DNA from: an uncultured Collinsella sp.
Lineage (GTDB): Bacteria; Actinomycetota; Coriobacteriia; Coriobacteriales; Coriobacteriaceae
NCBI GenBank assembly: GCA_937995345.1
Contig: CALKKS010000015.1
Location: forward strand, 76,167 to 140,166
DNA length: 64,000 bases
Direction: 5' to 3'
The stretch's first letter is position 1. The number at the start of each line of letters is the position of its first letter. Position numbers and translations under genes: made by a program. The notes beneath the pieces were generated by a model. It was given only the letters and a program-made list of their open reading frames with translations, searched no databases and was not told the origin of the DNA. Below are positions 48,347-57,390 of this stretch, piece by piece.

Positions 48347-50422
48347 CTACTTGGCGCGGCCCTCCTCATAGCGCTCGACCAGCTTGGCCTGAACGTCATA
48401 GGGAACCTGCTCGTAGCCGGCGGGCTTCATGGTAAAGTCGCCCGTGCCGCGCGTGATGGAGCGCAGGCGCGTCGAGTAATCCGTCAGCTCGGCGAGCGGG
48501 GCCTGGGCGATGACCACGGTGTCGCCGCGCTCATCGGTCTCCATGCCCGTCACGCGACCGCGCGAGGCCGAGATGTCGCCCATCACGGCGCCGGCGTAGC
48601 TCTCGGGGATCGTCACCGTGATTTCCTCGATGGGCTCCAGTACCACCGGATCGGCATCGGCGCACGCCTTGCGCAGGCCGATGCGAGCCGCCGCGCGAAA
48701 CGCCATCTCGTTGGAGTCGACACTGTGATACGAGCCGTCATACACCGCGACGCGAATGCCCGTGAGCGGATAACCGGCAATAATACCGTCCTTCATGGTC
48801 TCCTGGACGCCCTTGTCCACGGCGGGGATGAGCGAGCGCGGGATGCGGCCACCCACAACCTCGTCAACAAACTCATAGCCGTCGCTCGTGCCGTCGGGCC
48901 CAATGAGCGGCTCCACGCGCAGCCAGCAGTCGCCGTACTGACCGGCGCCGCCGGTCTGCTTCTTGTGGCGACCCTGGGCGCTTGCCGTGCGGCGGATGGT
49001 CTCGCGATACGGAATGCGGATCGGCACGCTTTTGGCCACGACCTTGGTGCGATCCTCCAAACGGTTGAGCAGCACCGAAACCTGCGCCTCGCCCACGGCG
49101 GAGATGATAGTCTGGCCCGTCTCCTCGTCACGGTCGATGCTCATGGTCGGATCGGCCTTGCAAGCCTTCTCGATAAACGTGTAGAGCTTCTCTTCGTCGC
49201 CGCGATTCTCGGCCTCGATGGCAATGCGGTACTGCGAGTTGGGGAACTTAAACGCCGCTGCCTCGACCTTACCGGTAATGGAGAGCGTGTCACCCGTCTC
49301 TGCCGCCAACTTGGGCGCCACGATAATGTCGCCGGCATAGGCGTGACCGACCTCGGTCATGTCGCGGCCGCACATCACATACAGGTGAGCCAGACGATCG
49401 CTCTTGCGGGTACGCGCGTTGACCAGCTCGAGGCCCGGCTCAAGCGTACCCGTCAGCACCTTGATAAAGCTGATACGGCCCTGCTGCGGGTCGGCCAGGG
49501 TCTTAAACACAAACGCCACCGGACGGTCATCGTCGCTCGAGATCTTAAGCGAGTCGCCATCGATGAGCGGCATCTCGCCGTAGTCAGTCGGCGCCGGGAA
49601 GTACGTGGCGATGTCGTCCATCAGCGAGTTGACGCCCTGCTCCTTAATGCAATCGCCCGCAAAGACCGGCACAAAGATGCGCTCAGCGATCGCTTTGGAC
49701 AGCAGGCCCTCAAGCTCCTCCTGCGTCAGCGTCTCCTCGCCTTCCAGGTACTTCATCATCAGCTCATCGTCGGCCTCGGCCACCAACTCGCACAGATGGT
49801 CATGGGCCTCCTCGGCCTGGGCACGATACTCCTCGGGAATCTCCGACTCAACGGCTTCGGTGCCGTTGCAATGGCGCGCCTTCATGCGCACCAGGTCGAT
49901 AATGCCGTCAAAGTCTTCGCCCTCGCCCCAGGGAAGAGTCACGGCGCCCAGTCGCGTACCAAAGCGCTCCTGCAGCAGGTCCATGGTGGTCGCAAAGCTG
50001 GCCTCGGAGCGCGACAGGCGGTTTACGAATACCGCACGCGCCAGACGCAGGTCCTCGGCGGCATACCAGAGCTTAACCGTCGTCGGCTGCGGGCCGGCCT
50101 CGGCGTCGACCACAAACAGCGCCGTCTCGCAGACGCTCATCGCGGCAAAGGCGTCGCCGATAAAATCGGGGTAGCACGGGGCATCGAGCACGTTGATGCG
50201 GGCGCCCTTCCAGTCGATCGGCGCGATGGTCGTCGAGATGGAAAACGCACGCTTAACCTCTTCGGGGTCATAGTCGAGCGTGGGCTTGGTGCCGTCGTGG
50301 CCGCCCAGGCGGGCGGTCTTGCCAGAAAGGTGGAGCATGGCCTCGGCGAGTGAAGTCTTGCCCACCCCGCCTTGGCCTACGAGCACCACGTTCCTTACGT
50401 TGCCGGTCTTGGGAGCACCCAT
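48347..50422 (-). CDS. EF-G-like translational GTPase
   Basis: 691-residue protein with all five EF-G domains, in the EF-G-like (FusA2-type) group rather than canonical FusA. P-loop GQGGVGKT (16-23) is intact, but switch II reads DAPCYPDF (80-87) in place of DTPGHVDF, and the guanine-specificity motif reads NRLS (134-137) in place of NKMD. Domain IV begins near QGRHKKQTGGAGQYGDCW. The role of this group is not settled; suggested roles include ribosome recycling or stress. ATG 50422 follows AAGGAGG. Two altered motifs make GTP specificity or hydrolysis doubtful. Confidence 0.9.
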   Translation of the reverse strand: MGAPKTGNVRNVVLVGQGGVGKTSLAEAMLHLSGKTARLGGHDGTKPTLDYDPEEVKRAFSISTTIAPIDWKGARINVLDAPCYPDFIGDAFAAMSVCETALFVVDAEAGPQPTTVKLWYAAEDLRLARAVFVNRLSRSEASFATTMDLLQERFGTRLGAVTLPWGEGEDFDGIIDLVRMKARHCNGTEAVESEIPEEYRAQAEEAHDHLCELVAEADDELMMKYLEGEETLTQEELEGLLSKAIAERIFVPVFAGDCIKEQGVNSLMDDIATYFPAPTDYGEMPLIDGDSLKISSDDDRPVAFVFKTLADPQQGRISFIKVLTGTLEPGLELVNARTRKSDRLAHLYVMCGRDMTEVGHAYAGDIIVAPKLAAETGDTLSITGKVEAAAFKFPNSQYRIAIEAENRGDEEKLYTFIEKACKADPTMSIDRDEETGQTIISAVGEAQVSVLLNRLEDRTKVVAKSVPIRIPYRETIRRTASAQGRHKKQTGGAGQYGDCWLRVEPLIGPDGTSDGYEFVDEVVGGRIPRSLIPAVDKGVQETMKDGIIAGYPLTGIRVAVYDGSYHSVDSNEMAFRAAARIGLRKACADADPVVLEPIEEITVTIPESYAGAVMGDISASRGRVTGMETDERGDTVVIAQAPLAELTDYSTRLRSITRGTGDFTMKPAGYEQVPYDVQAKLVERYEEGRAK

Positions 50423-50662
50423 GATGACCTCCTTGCAGGGTCGCGCGCGATGCGCGACGCCAACGGGGAGAGTTCGCGGTCGGTGCCGTCCCGGGAGCAG
50501 CATGGTCGGCAGCCGAGCCGACTCACCCTCCAAATGTCCTATGCCACCACCCTACCCTTGCAGCCGCCTGTCCATGCAGACCTTTCGGCACGCGTATGGA
50601 TACGGGCGGCGAGAGGAGAAAGCGGGCATGGAAGGCGATTGTTGGGCCCCACCGATGCGAAT

Positions 50663-50701
50663 AAAAACCGCCGCAGACCAAAAGACCTGCGGCGGTTTCG
50701 C
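50663..50701 (-). terminator. Terminator of amino-acid ABC importer operon
   Basis: Minus-strand stem AAACCGCCGCAG/CTGCGGCGGTTT followed by a T-run, 20 nt after the ATP-binding protein gene. Confidence 0.86.
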
Positions 50702-50719
50702 CTCAATTAATAGCTGAGC

Positions 50720-51469
50720 CTATCCCTCGATACGACTCAAGAACTCACGGGTGCGCTGCTCGCGCGGACGATCGATGACCTGCTCGGCAGGACCCTCCTC
50801 GACAATACGACCGCCATCCATAAAGGCCACGCGGTCGGCAACATCGCGCGCAAACTGCATTGCGTGGGTCACGATCACCATCGTCATGTTCTGCGCAGCC
50901 AGATCCTTGATGACGCGCAGCACCTCGGCCGTCAGCTCTGGATCGAGTGCCGAGGTCGGCTCATCAAAGAACAAGATTTCCGGATCGAGCGCCAGGGCGC
51001 GGGCAATACTCACGCGCTGCTGCTGACCGCCCGAAAGCTCGCAGGGCACCTTGTTCTCGTTACCCGTAAGTCCCATCTGTGCAATAAGCTCGTGTGCGCG
51101 GGCTTCCGCCTGCTCGCGCGGGCGCTTAAGCACGCGGATCGGCGCATCGGTGATGTTTTTCATCACGGTATAGTGCGGGAACAGATTGTAGTTCTGAAAC
51201 ACCAGACCAAACCGCGAGCGCGCCTGTTTAGGCACATCGCCCTTTGCGTACACCGCGCCCGAACCCGCATCCGTCGCGACGGCAAGGTCGCCAAACGAGA
51301 GCGAGCCACCGTCGAGCGTCTCGAGCAGCGTGGCACAGCGCAGCAGCGTGGACTTACCGCCGCCCGAAGGCCCGATAATCGCCACGACCTCGCCACGCTT
51401 TACCTCGAGCGAGATATCCTTGAGCACCTCATTGCCGCCAAACGCCTTGCGCGCGTTCGCCATATTCAT
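50720..51469 (-). CDS. Amino-acid ABC transporter ATP-binding protein
   Basis: 249-residue ATPase of the polar amino-acid uptake family (GlnQ/HisP/ArtP type). GPSGGGKST (Walker A), LSGGQQQ (signature), ILFFDEPTSALD (Walker B). Start uncertain: ATG 51469 (weak GGAACGG upstream) or ATG 51496 with nine extra residues and no ribosome site. The permease gene ends 27-54 nt upstream, so translation is probably coupled. Third gene of the binding protein-permease-ATPase unit. Confidence 0.92.
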   Translation of the reverse strand: MNMANARKAFGGNEVLKDISLEVKRGEVVAIIGPSGGGKSTLLRCATLLETLDGGSLSFGDLAVATDAGSGAVYAKGDVPKQARSRFGLVFQNYNLFPHYTVMKNITDAPIRVLKRPREQAEARAHELIAQMGLTGNENKVPCELSGGQQQRVSIARALALDPEILFFDEPTSALDPELTAEVLRVIKDLAAQNMTMVIVTHAMQFARDVADRVAFMDGGRIVEEGPAEQVIDRPREQRTREFLSRIEG

Positions 51470-51522
51470 TACCGTTCCGGACACGGGAACCTCCATGTGT
51501 TTGAAAAGCACGACGGAACAGG

Positions 51523-52176
51523 CTAGTCGTGGTAGTAGTCAAGTCGCTTTTCGGCAGCGCCCAGCAGCATCTCGACGACGAAGTTAAAGATCCAGTAAAT
51601 CAGTGCCGCGATTGCAAACGGCACCATGCTCACCTGCGAGGCGACCAGCGCCTTGGCCGTCGAGAACATCTCGCCCACGCCGATGGCGAACGCCAGCGAC
51701 GTGTCCTTGACCAGCGTGATGATCTCGTTGCCGATCGCCGGCAAAATGCGCTTGGCGACCTGCGGCATCACGATATACAGAAACGTCTGCATGCGCGAGT
51801 AGCCCAGCACCTCGGCAGCCTCGTATTGACCACGCGGAATGGACTGCAGGCCCGAGCGATAGATCTCGGCAAAGTAACCGGCGTAGTTGATGATGAATGC
51901 CACGACACACGCCGTCCACTTGGAATCGGGCGTGAGCGAAATGCCAAACACGTAGTACGGGGCAAAGTAGATGGCAAACATCTGCAGCATGAGCGGCGTA
52001 CCGCGCATGACCGAAATGTAGATGCGCGCAATCCAGCGGAGCGGCGCAATTTTGCTCATGCGCATAAACGCCACGGGGATTCCCAGCGGAATCGACCCGA
52101 GCAGCGTTAGCACAAACAGCTGCAAGCTGACCAAGAATCCCTGGCCAAGCATTTGCATCATGACCTGAATAGACAA
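51523..52176 (-). CDS. Amino-acid ABC transporter permease
   Basis: 217-residue inner-membrane permease of the His/Glu/Gln/Arg opine family with five helices. YFAEIYRSGLQSIPRGQYEAAEVLGYS is the EAA motif contacting the ATPase. Second gene of the importer. There is only one permease gene; it probably works as a homodimer. Confidence 0.93.
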   Translation of the reverse strand: MSIQVMMQMLGQGFLVSLQLFVLTLLGSIPLGIPVAFMRMSKIAPLRWIARIYISVMRGTPLMLQMFAIYFAPYYVFGISLTPDSKWTACVVAFIINYAGYFAEIYRSGLQSIPRGQYEAAEVLGYSRMQTFLYIVMPQVAKRILPAIGNEIITLVKDTSLAFAIGVGEMFSTAKALVASQVSMVPFAIAALIYWIFNFVVEMLLGAAEKRLDYYHD

Positions 52177-52314
52177 CCTATGCTCTCTTTCGAAGCAACG
52201 GAACAGCGAATCTTATTTGAAATAGGCACAGTGCCCAAGATTGCGAGCGACAAGCCCGACGAAGCGTACTTTGGTACGCGAGGAGGGTTGGAGCCGCAAG
52301 GTTGGGTGCTGCGG

Positions 52315-53175
52315 CTATTTCAAAACCCAGTTGTCGAAGGAAAGACCATAGCTCGCGTACTTGTCGCACAGGTCCTTGACCGTCCCATCCTCGTAGAGTG
52401 CCTTGAGCGACTCGGTCACGGCATCGGCAGACTTGGTGTCGCCCTTCTTAAAGCCAACGGCGTAGTGCTCGCTGGACAGCGGCTTGGCGAGCTGCGTATA
52501 GGCATCGGGCTTTGCGGCAAGCTGATATTGAGCGATCGAGAGGTCACAGGCAACGGCATCGACCGCACCGCTCTCAAGCTGCATAAACGCCGTGTTGTAC
52601 TCACCGATGGTATCGAGCGTGGCAAACGTCGCGGCCAGATCCTTCTGGTCGCCCTCGAGCACATCCTGTGCGGCGGAATCGGTCTGGGTAATCACGGTCT
52701 TGCCGGCAAGATCGTCCCAGCTCTTGATACCCGCGTCCTTCTTGACCACGAGCACCTGCTCGTTGAGCATGTAAGGCTCGGAGAACGTGTAGTCGTCCTC
52801 GCGGCCCTCCATGGTAAAGCCGTTCCAGATGCAGTTGATGGCACCCGAGCTGAGCAGCGTGTCCTTGGCATCCCAGTCGATAGCCTCATACTCAACGTCC
52901 CAGCCCTGCTTGTCGGCAACGGCCTTGGCAAGGTCGAGGTCAAAGCCGGTGTACTCGCCATCGTCGCCCACAAAGCCATACGGAGGATAGGACTTGTCAA
53001 AGCCCACGACGAGCTTCTTGGACTCCGCAGCGCCCTTCACATCCTTGGCCGCGGCAGAGCCAGCAGCGGAGCCCTTGCCGGCACCGCCGCCGCAGCCGAC
53101 AAGACCAAGGCCAAGCACCGTGGCAAGCGAGCCGGCTAGACCAACAAAGTGACGACGAGACATATCGGCATTCAT
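52315..53175 (-). CDS. Amino-acid ABC transporter substrate-binding lipoprotein
   Basis: 286-residue extracellular binding protein, lipid-anchored through Cys28 in the lipobox LVGC, behind an SRRHF twin-arginine-like signal. GFDKSYPPYGFVGDDGEYTGFDLDLAKAVADKQGWDVEYEAIDW is the start of the SBP_bac_3 fold (amino-acid type), with the usual Asp/Glu pair for the alpha-amino group. Which amino acid is bound cannot be predicted. ATG 53175 follows AAGGGGG. First gene of the importer; 139 nt separate it from the permease. Confidence 0.92.
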   Translation of the reverse strand: MNADMSRRHFVGLAGSLATVLGLGLVGCGGGAGKGSAAGSAAAKDVKGAAESKKLVVGFDKSYPPYGFVGDDGEYTGFDLDLAKAVADKQGWDVEYEAIDWDAKDTLLSSGAINCIWNGFTMEGREDDYTFSEPYMLNEQVLVVKKDAGIKSWDDLAGKTVITQTDSAAQDVLEGDQKDLAATFATLDTIGEYNTAFMQLESGAVDAVACDLSIAQYQLAAKPDAYTQLAKPLSSEHYAVGFKKGDTKSADAVTESLKALYEDGTVKDLCDKYASYGLSFDNWVLK

Positions 53176-53270
53176 GGTATTCCCCCTTGATAGCACTTTA
53201 GTTAGGTAAAGTGAGTCATGTAACGTTCAGAATCATACACTTTAGCGTGATGGAGCACAAGGTTGGCGCG

Positions 53271-53409
53271 CCCGGAATGCCGGCGGCCGTCGCGGTATTT
53301 AATTTGCTGCTCTACAGTCCTGCTCACGACGGAGAGCACATTAAGTGCTCTCCTGTTCGTGCGGAACTCGCGACAAATTAAATACCGCGACGGCCGCCGG
53401 CATTCCGGG
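53271..53409 (+). repeat. Candidate structured RNA / nested palindrome element, copy B
   Basis: A 36-bp perfect outer stem (53271-53306 with 53374-53409). Inside, CACGA pairs with TCGTG and GGAGAGCAC with GTGCTCTCC around ATTAA. CTGCTC, ACAGTCCTG and GCGGAACTCGCGA match copy A at 5375-5484; no helix shares sequence with A. Position is between two divergent genes, so it cannot be a terminator for either. It is the main content of the 338-nt gap 53176-53513. Confidence 0.72.
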
Positions 53410-53513
53410 AGACAACGTGCTCGGGGTCTGAAATAGCTCCCCCTCCAAACGAGCACTTTAGATGCACGGTACAATGCTTGTGGCTTTTAATTCATACATT
53501 AGTGGGGTTATTG

Positions 53514-54962
53514 ATGGCAGAATCTCGTGCGGAGCGTAAGGCCCGGCGTGCTTTGATCCAGGCGGCTGAGGGGTCGGAGGAGACGATATCTTCTAAGAAA
53601 TCTAAGTCGTCTAAGGATGCGAAGGGTAAATCTAACAAGGGCAAGGCAAAGGGTAAGCGTTCTGGTGCTCGTCAGGCTGGAACCAAAGATTTCGAAGCTC
53701 GCTCTAAGCGTTCTTATAAAGACTCGGCCAAGCCTACTCGTAAAACTGTGGACCCCAAGTCTCCCTGTTCGATCATGAAATCTTGCGGTGGGTGCACGGC
53801 GCTCAATCGTCCTTATAAGAAGCAATTGGCGGCCAAGCAGGCTGCTATGGAGGAGCTGTTTGCCGAGCTCTGCGAGCGTGAGGGTATCGCCGTTGATCCT
53901 ATTCGCGGTATGGGCGTCACCCTGGGCGACCCGGGTAAATATCCTGCGCCGCGTGGCTTTCGTCATAAAGCTGCCACTCCCTTTGCTCCCGGTAAGGAGG
54001 GCACTGTCCGTTGCGGTTTCTTTGTGCGCGGCACGCACAAAATCGTCGCCGTACCCGAGTGTCCTGTCGAGGCGCCGGGTGCCCGTCAGATTCTCAACGG
54101 TATCGCACGCGAAGCTGAGCGGCTGCATATTCCCGCCTTTAATGAGGACAAGCATCTTGGCTTGCTTCGCTATGCCGTCGTTCGCTGTGGCTGGCGCACC
54201 GACCAGATCATGGTCACCCTTGTGACCGCCCAGCGTGACTTACCGCATGCGCAGGAGTTCTTTAATGCCGTCGCGGCGCTCGATCCGCATATCGTCACCG
54301 TTGCCCAAAATATCAATGGCCGTCCCGGTAACGCCATCTTGGGTGAGGAGACTCGTATTGTCTATGGCGCCGAATGCATGCGCGACCAGCTGCTCGGTTG
54401 CGAATTCGATATCTCCCCTACCGCGTTCTATCAGACCAATCCGCAGCAGACCGAGCTGCTCTATCAGCTCGCGATTGACGGCATGAATTTGCAGCAGAGC
54501 GACGTACTCATGGACGCTTACTGCGGCAGCGGCACCATCGGTCTGTGCGCCGCGAAGGATGCCCAGGACAGGGGCGTCGGCATTATGCTGCTTGGCGTGG
54601 AGCGCAACCCGGCGGGCATTGCCGACGCACGTCGCAATGCCGAGCTCAACGGCCTCACCCGCAGCGCTTGGTTTATGGCCGACGACGCCACCGATTACAT
54701 CCTGGACGCTGCCGATAACAACGAGCGCGTTGACGTTCTCTCCATCGACCCGCCGCGCGCCGGCTCCACGCCCGAGTTTCTTGAGGCCGCCTGCGCACTT
54801 AAGCCGCGCCGTATCACCTATATCAGCTGCAATCCCACCACCCAGGAGCGCGACCTACACCAGCTCCTCGACGGTGGCTATCGCCTGCTCAAGATCACGC
54901 CGGTCGACATGTTCCCTCATACCGACCACACCGAGACTGTCGCGGTCCTCGAGCGCCGCTAA
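53514..54962 (+). CDS. 23S rRNA (uracil-5-)-methyltransferase, RlmD/TrmA family
   Basis: 482-residue [4Fe-4S] RNA methyltransferase that makes 5-methyluridine. A basic, Lys/Ser-rich tail of about 80 residues precedes the core. Cluster Cys85, Cys91 and Cys94 (PCSIMKSCGGC) and a fourth in VPECP bind the cluster; MDAYCGSGTIGLCA binds SAM; SCNPTT contains the catalytic Cys. ATG 53514 has GGGG before it; TACAAT at 53470-53475 could be its -10. The 5' 260 nt use T/A-ending codons much more than the rest of the window. It may be RlmD (U1939) or RlmC-type by function. Confidence 0.91.
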   Translation: MAESRAERKARRALIQAAEGSEETISSKKSKSSKDAKGKSNKGKAKGKRSGARQAGTKDFEARSKRSYKDSAKPTRKTVDPKSPCSIMKSCGGCTALNRPYKKQLAAKQAAMEELFAELCEREGIAVDPIRGMGVTLGDPGKYPAPRGFRHKAATPFAPGKEGTVRCGFFVRGTHKIVAVPECPVEAPGARQILNGIAREAERLHIPAFNEDKHLGLLRYAVVRCGWRTDQIMVTLVTAQRDLPHAQEFFNAVAALDPHIVTVAQNINGRPGNAILGEETRIVYGAECMRDQLLGCEFDISPTAFYQTNPQQTELLYQLAIDGMNLQQSDVLMDAYCGSGTIGLCAAKDAQDRGVGIMLLGVERNPAGIADARRNAELNGLTRSAWFMADDATDYILDAADNNERVDVLSIDPPRAGSTPEFLEAACALKPRRITYISCNPTTQERDLHQLLDGGYRLLKITPVDMFPHTDHTETVAVLERR

Positions 54963-54988
54963 TCCACCCCGGTAGATTTTTGGGACAA

Positions 54989-55021
54989 GAAGGGGGCAGC
55001 CCGTCTGGACCGCCCCCCTTC
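54989..55021. terminator. Bidirectional terminator between rlmD-like and PHP genes
   Basis: AAGGGGGC and GCCCCCCTT arms between two convergent genes, about 30 nt from the rlmD-like stop. Confidence 0.75.
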
Positions 55022-55040
55022 ACTTGGTTTATGAACGCCG

Positions 55041-55862
55041 CTACATGCCCTTGCGCAGGTCGCAGACGCCGGCTGCCGCCATCTCGCGAAGCAGCGTCTC
55101 GCGGTCGCGTGTCACGATCAAATCCAGCGGGAAATGAATCTCGTCGAGCATCTTGCGGGCATGATCGAGCTTGCCAATGGCCATGCCAATGTGCGCATCG
55201 GTCGACACGCCAATACCCACGCCCAACTCGGCGCAGCGCTCGGCGATCTTGCGGCACACGTCCCAATGCCCAGCATCGTTGCCATGCTCAAGACTATGGT
55301 TATTGATCTCGATAATCTTGTGCTTGGCCTTGGCCGCCAGCAGTACCTCATCGATATCAAACGGCACGCCCGAACGACCCGTATGCCCAAGCATGAATAC
55401 CTTGGGGTGCTCCAGGGCATTGATGTACATCTGGGTCGCCTGGGCGAGCGTCGCGCCTTCGGCAAACTGCGGGTTATGCACGCTTGCCACCAAATAATCC
55501 AAATTACGCGTCACCAAATCGAACAGTGAATGCTGGTGACTGTACGAATCGCCGGCGATATCGAGCGAAACGGGAATGTCCTCGCCAAACAAGCTGCCGT
55601 CCAGCGAAACGATATCGGCCTCGGCGCCGCGAAGCACCAGCACGCCGCTCCAAATGCGCGGCCAGATATCCTGGTTAATAAAGAATTGGAAACTGCGCAG
55701 GTCATTGGGACAAGGCGTAACCATCGAGCTTAAATGATCGGCGGAACCGAGCACCTGAAGGCCGCGCTCTGCCGCCCAATAGATGTTCTCCTCGATGGTT
55801 GAGTACGCATGCGCAGAGAACATCGTATGAGTATGAATATCACAAGAAAGAAGGTAGGGCAT
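55041..55862 (-). CDS. PHP-domain phosphatase (YcdX-like)
   Basis: 273-residue metal-dependent phosphoesterase. CDIHTHTMFSAHAYSTIEENI is the first PHP motif with two metal His, and GSADHL, VASVHNPQF, GHTGRS and VGIGVSTDAHIG hold the others. The close match is YcdX-type trinuclear-zinc phosphatases; substrate unknown. ATG 55862 follows AAGGAG. A single gene ended by the terminator at 54989-55021. Confidence 0.9.
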   Translation of the reverse strand: MPYLLSCDIHTHTMFSAHAYSTIEENIYWAAERGLQVLGSADHLSSMVTPCPNDLRSFQFFINQDIWPRIWSGVLVLRGAEADIVSLDGSLFGEDIPVSLDIAGDSYSHQHSLFDLVTRNLDYLVASVHNPQFAEGATLAQATQMYINALEHPKVFMLGHTGRSGVPFDIDEVLLAAKAKHKIIEINNHSLEHGNDAGHWDVCRKIAERCAELGVGIGVSTDAHIGMAIGKLDHARKMLDEIHFPLDLIVTRDRETLLREMAAAGVCDLRKGM

Positions 55863-55969
55863 CGGGTCTCCTTATCCAGTATGGCCGTCGCGTATATTCA
55901 TTGTACGCATAGCTTTCGGCAGTCGTAAAACTGCTTCATCCCAATCACACAACGGCATAGACAACGGGG

Positions 55970-56003
55970 TCTGGCCTAGCACCAAACCCCGTTTCACGTA
56001 AAC
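55970..56003 (-). terminator. Aminotransferase terminator
   Basis: AACGGGGT/AACCCCGTT stem with 14-nt loop after the aminotransferase stop codon. T-run is poor. Confidence 0.6.
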
Positions 56004-56020
56004 ATTGTAAGCAGAGCGCT

Positions 56021-57211
56021 TTACTTTCGACGATATTCGTCGGCCAGTTGCTTCCAGGCAGGCAACGAATTGACGATGGTCTCGTAGCTCACACAGTAGC
56101 CAAGGCGGAACCAGCCCGGCATGCCAAAGCTATCCGAAGGCACCGCGAGCAGCTCATACTTCTTCGCGCGCTCGCAGAAAGCGTTCGCATCGGGCTCCAG
56201 CGCCTTCACCCACAGGTAGAATGCACCATCCGGCTCAACATAGGTGTAGCCGTACTCCGCCAGTGCATCGGTAAGCGCCGTGCGGTTGCGCGCATAGGCC
56301 TCGACATCGCTCGGTTCATCGATGCAATCGATAATCACGCGCTGGAAGAGCGCCGGAGCGCACACGAAGCCCAGCGTACGGGCGGCACCGGCAACGGCGG
56401 GCATGAGACGAGCTGCCTGAGGATTCGTATTGGGAACCAGGATCCACCCCACGCGCTCGCCCGGTAGCGAAAGCGACTTGGAATACGAGTAGCACACGAT
56501 GGTGTGCTCGTAGATCGAAGGCACCCAAGGCACCTCGGCGCCATAGACAATCTCGCGATACGGCTCATCCGAGATAAGCATAATCGGATTCTCTGGATCG
56601 CGCTTGGCGTTGACCTCACGTAAAACATTGGCCAGCTGCGTCAGTGTATCGCGCGTATACACGGCACCGGTCGGGTTGTTGGGTGAGTCGACAATGACGG
56701 CAGCCGTCTTGTCGGTAATCGCCTTGAGCACGTTATCCACGCTCAGCTGGAACGTATCTACATCGGCGAGCGCCTCGACACACGTACAGCCGGCCTTCTC
56801 AATCCACACGCGATACTCCGGGAAGTACGGGGCGATAACAATGACCTCGTCACCCGGGTTCGTAACGGCATTGAGCGTGCAGGTGAGCGAAGCCGCCGCA
56901 CCCACGGTCATAAAAACATCCTTGCCCTCATAGCTCGTACCGAAGCGACGGTTAAGAGACTCAGCCACGGCGGTACGGCACTGCGGCAGGCCCGGAGCGG
57001 GTGTGTATCCGTGCAGCTGCTCGCTCGGCAGTTCAAGCGCCTTTTTAATGGACTCCGCGACGGCGACGGGAGCAGGAACGCTCGGGTTGCCCAGCGAAAA
57101 ATCGAACACGTTTTCCGCGCCGATTTGCGCCTTGCGCTCAAGGCCATAGCTAAAAATCTCGCGGATGATGGAGCTCTCCGCACCGCGAGCATACATAGTT
57201 TCGTTGATCAT
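56021..57211 (-). CDS. Aspartate aminotransferase-fold (class I) aminotransferase
   Basis: 396-residue PLP enzyme of fold type I. DSPNNPTGAVYT holds the Asn/Pro loop, and CYSYSKSLSLPGERVGW has the Schiff-base Lys in SYSKSLSLPG; the C-terminal FRLGYC binds substrate carboxylate. Probably transfers amino groups between aspartate, alanine or aromatic amino acids and 2-oxoglutarate; which is unclear. ATG 57211 is behind AAGGGGAA; the longer frame upstream has no ribosome site. Alone between PHP and the FtsH block. Confidence 0.91.
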   Translation of the reverse strand: MINETMYARGAESSIIREIFSYGLERKAQIGAENVFDFSLGNPSVPAPVAVAESIKKALELPSEQLHGYTPAPGLPQCRTAVAESLNRRFGTSYEGKDVFMTVGAAASLTCTLNAVTNPGDEVIVIAPYFPEYRVWIEKAGCTCVEALADVDTFQLSVDNVLKAITDKTAAVIVDSPNNPTGAVYTRDTLTQLANVLREVNAKRDPENPIMLISDEPYREIVYGAEVPWVPSIYEHTIVCYSYSKSLSLPGERVGWILVPNTNPQAARLMPAVAGAARTLGFVCAPALFQRVIIDCIDEPSDVEAYARNRTALTDALAEYGYTYVEPDGAFYLWVKALEPDANAFCERAKKYELLAVPSDSFGMPGWFRLGYCVSYETIVNSLPAWKQLADEYRRK

Positions 57212-57270
57212 CTGTTCCCCTTTCGCATAGGCGCTATTGTACGCTTTAGTCGAGCAAAGTGCCGCAGCAA

Positions 57271-57332
57271 TGTTGATTGGGGACAGACTTAAATGCGTGA
57301 AAACGCTCATTTAAGTCTGTCCCCAATCAACA
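57271..57332. repeat. Perfect 25-bp hairpin with GGGGACAG
   Basis: TGTTGATTGGGGACAGACTT and its complement pair perfectly over 25 bp around a 12-nt loop, between the aminotransferase start and FtsH 3' end. GGGGACAG resembles the cores of other palindromes here (33850, 31562). Confidence 0.85.
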
Positions 57333-57345
57333 TATCGCTCAAAAG

Positions 57346-57380
57346 AAAGAGCCTCCACAGGTTTCCCCGCAGAGGCTTTC
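57346..57380 (-). terminator. ftsH terminator
   Basis: Minus-strand AAAGCCTCTGC / GGAGGCTCTTTC stem with T-rich tail, 11 nt after the FtsH stop. Confidence 0.82.
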
Positions 57381-57390
57381 GCTACAAGAA

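Noticed and set aside
53271..53409. Integron attC site
   Set aside because: In attC the conserved bases lie in the outer R/L boxes with a variable centre; here the conserved part is inside and the outer arms vary, and no integrase is present.
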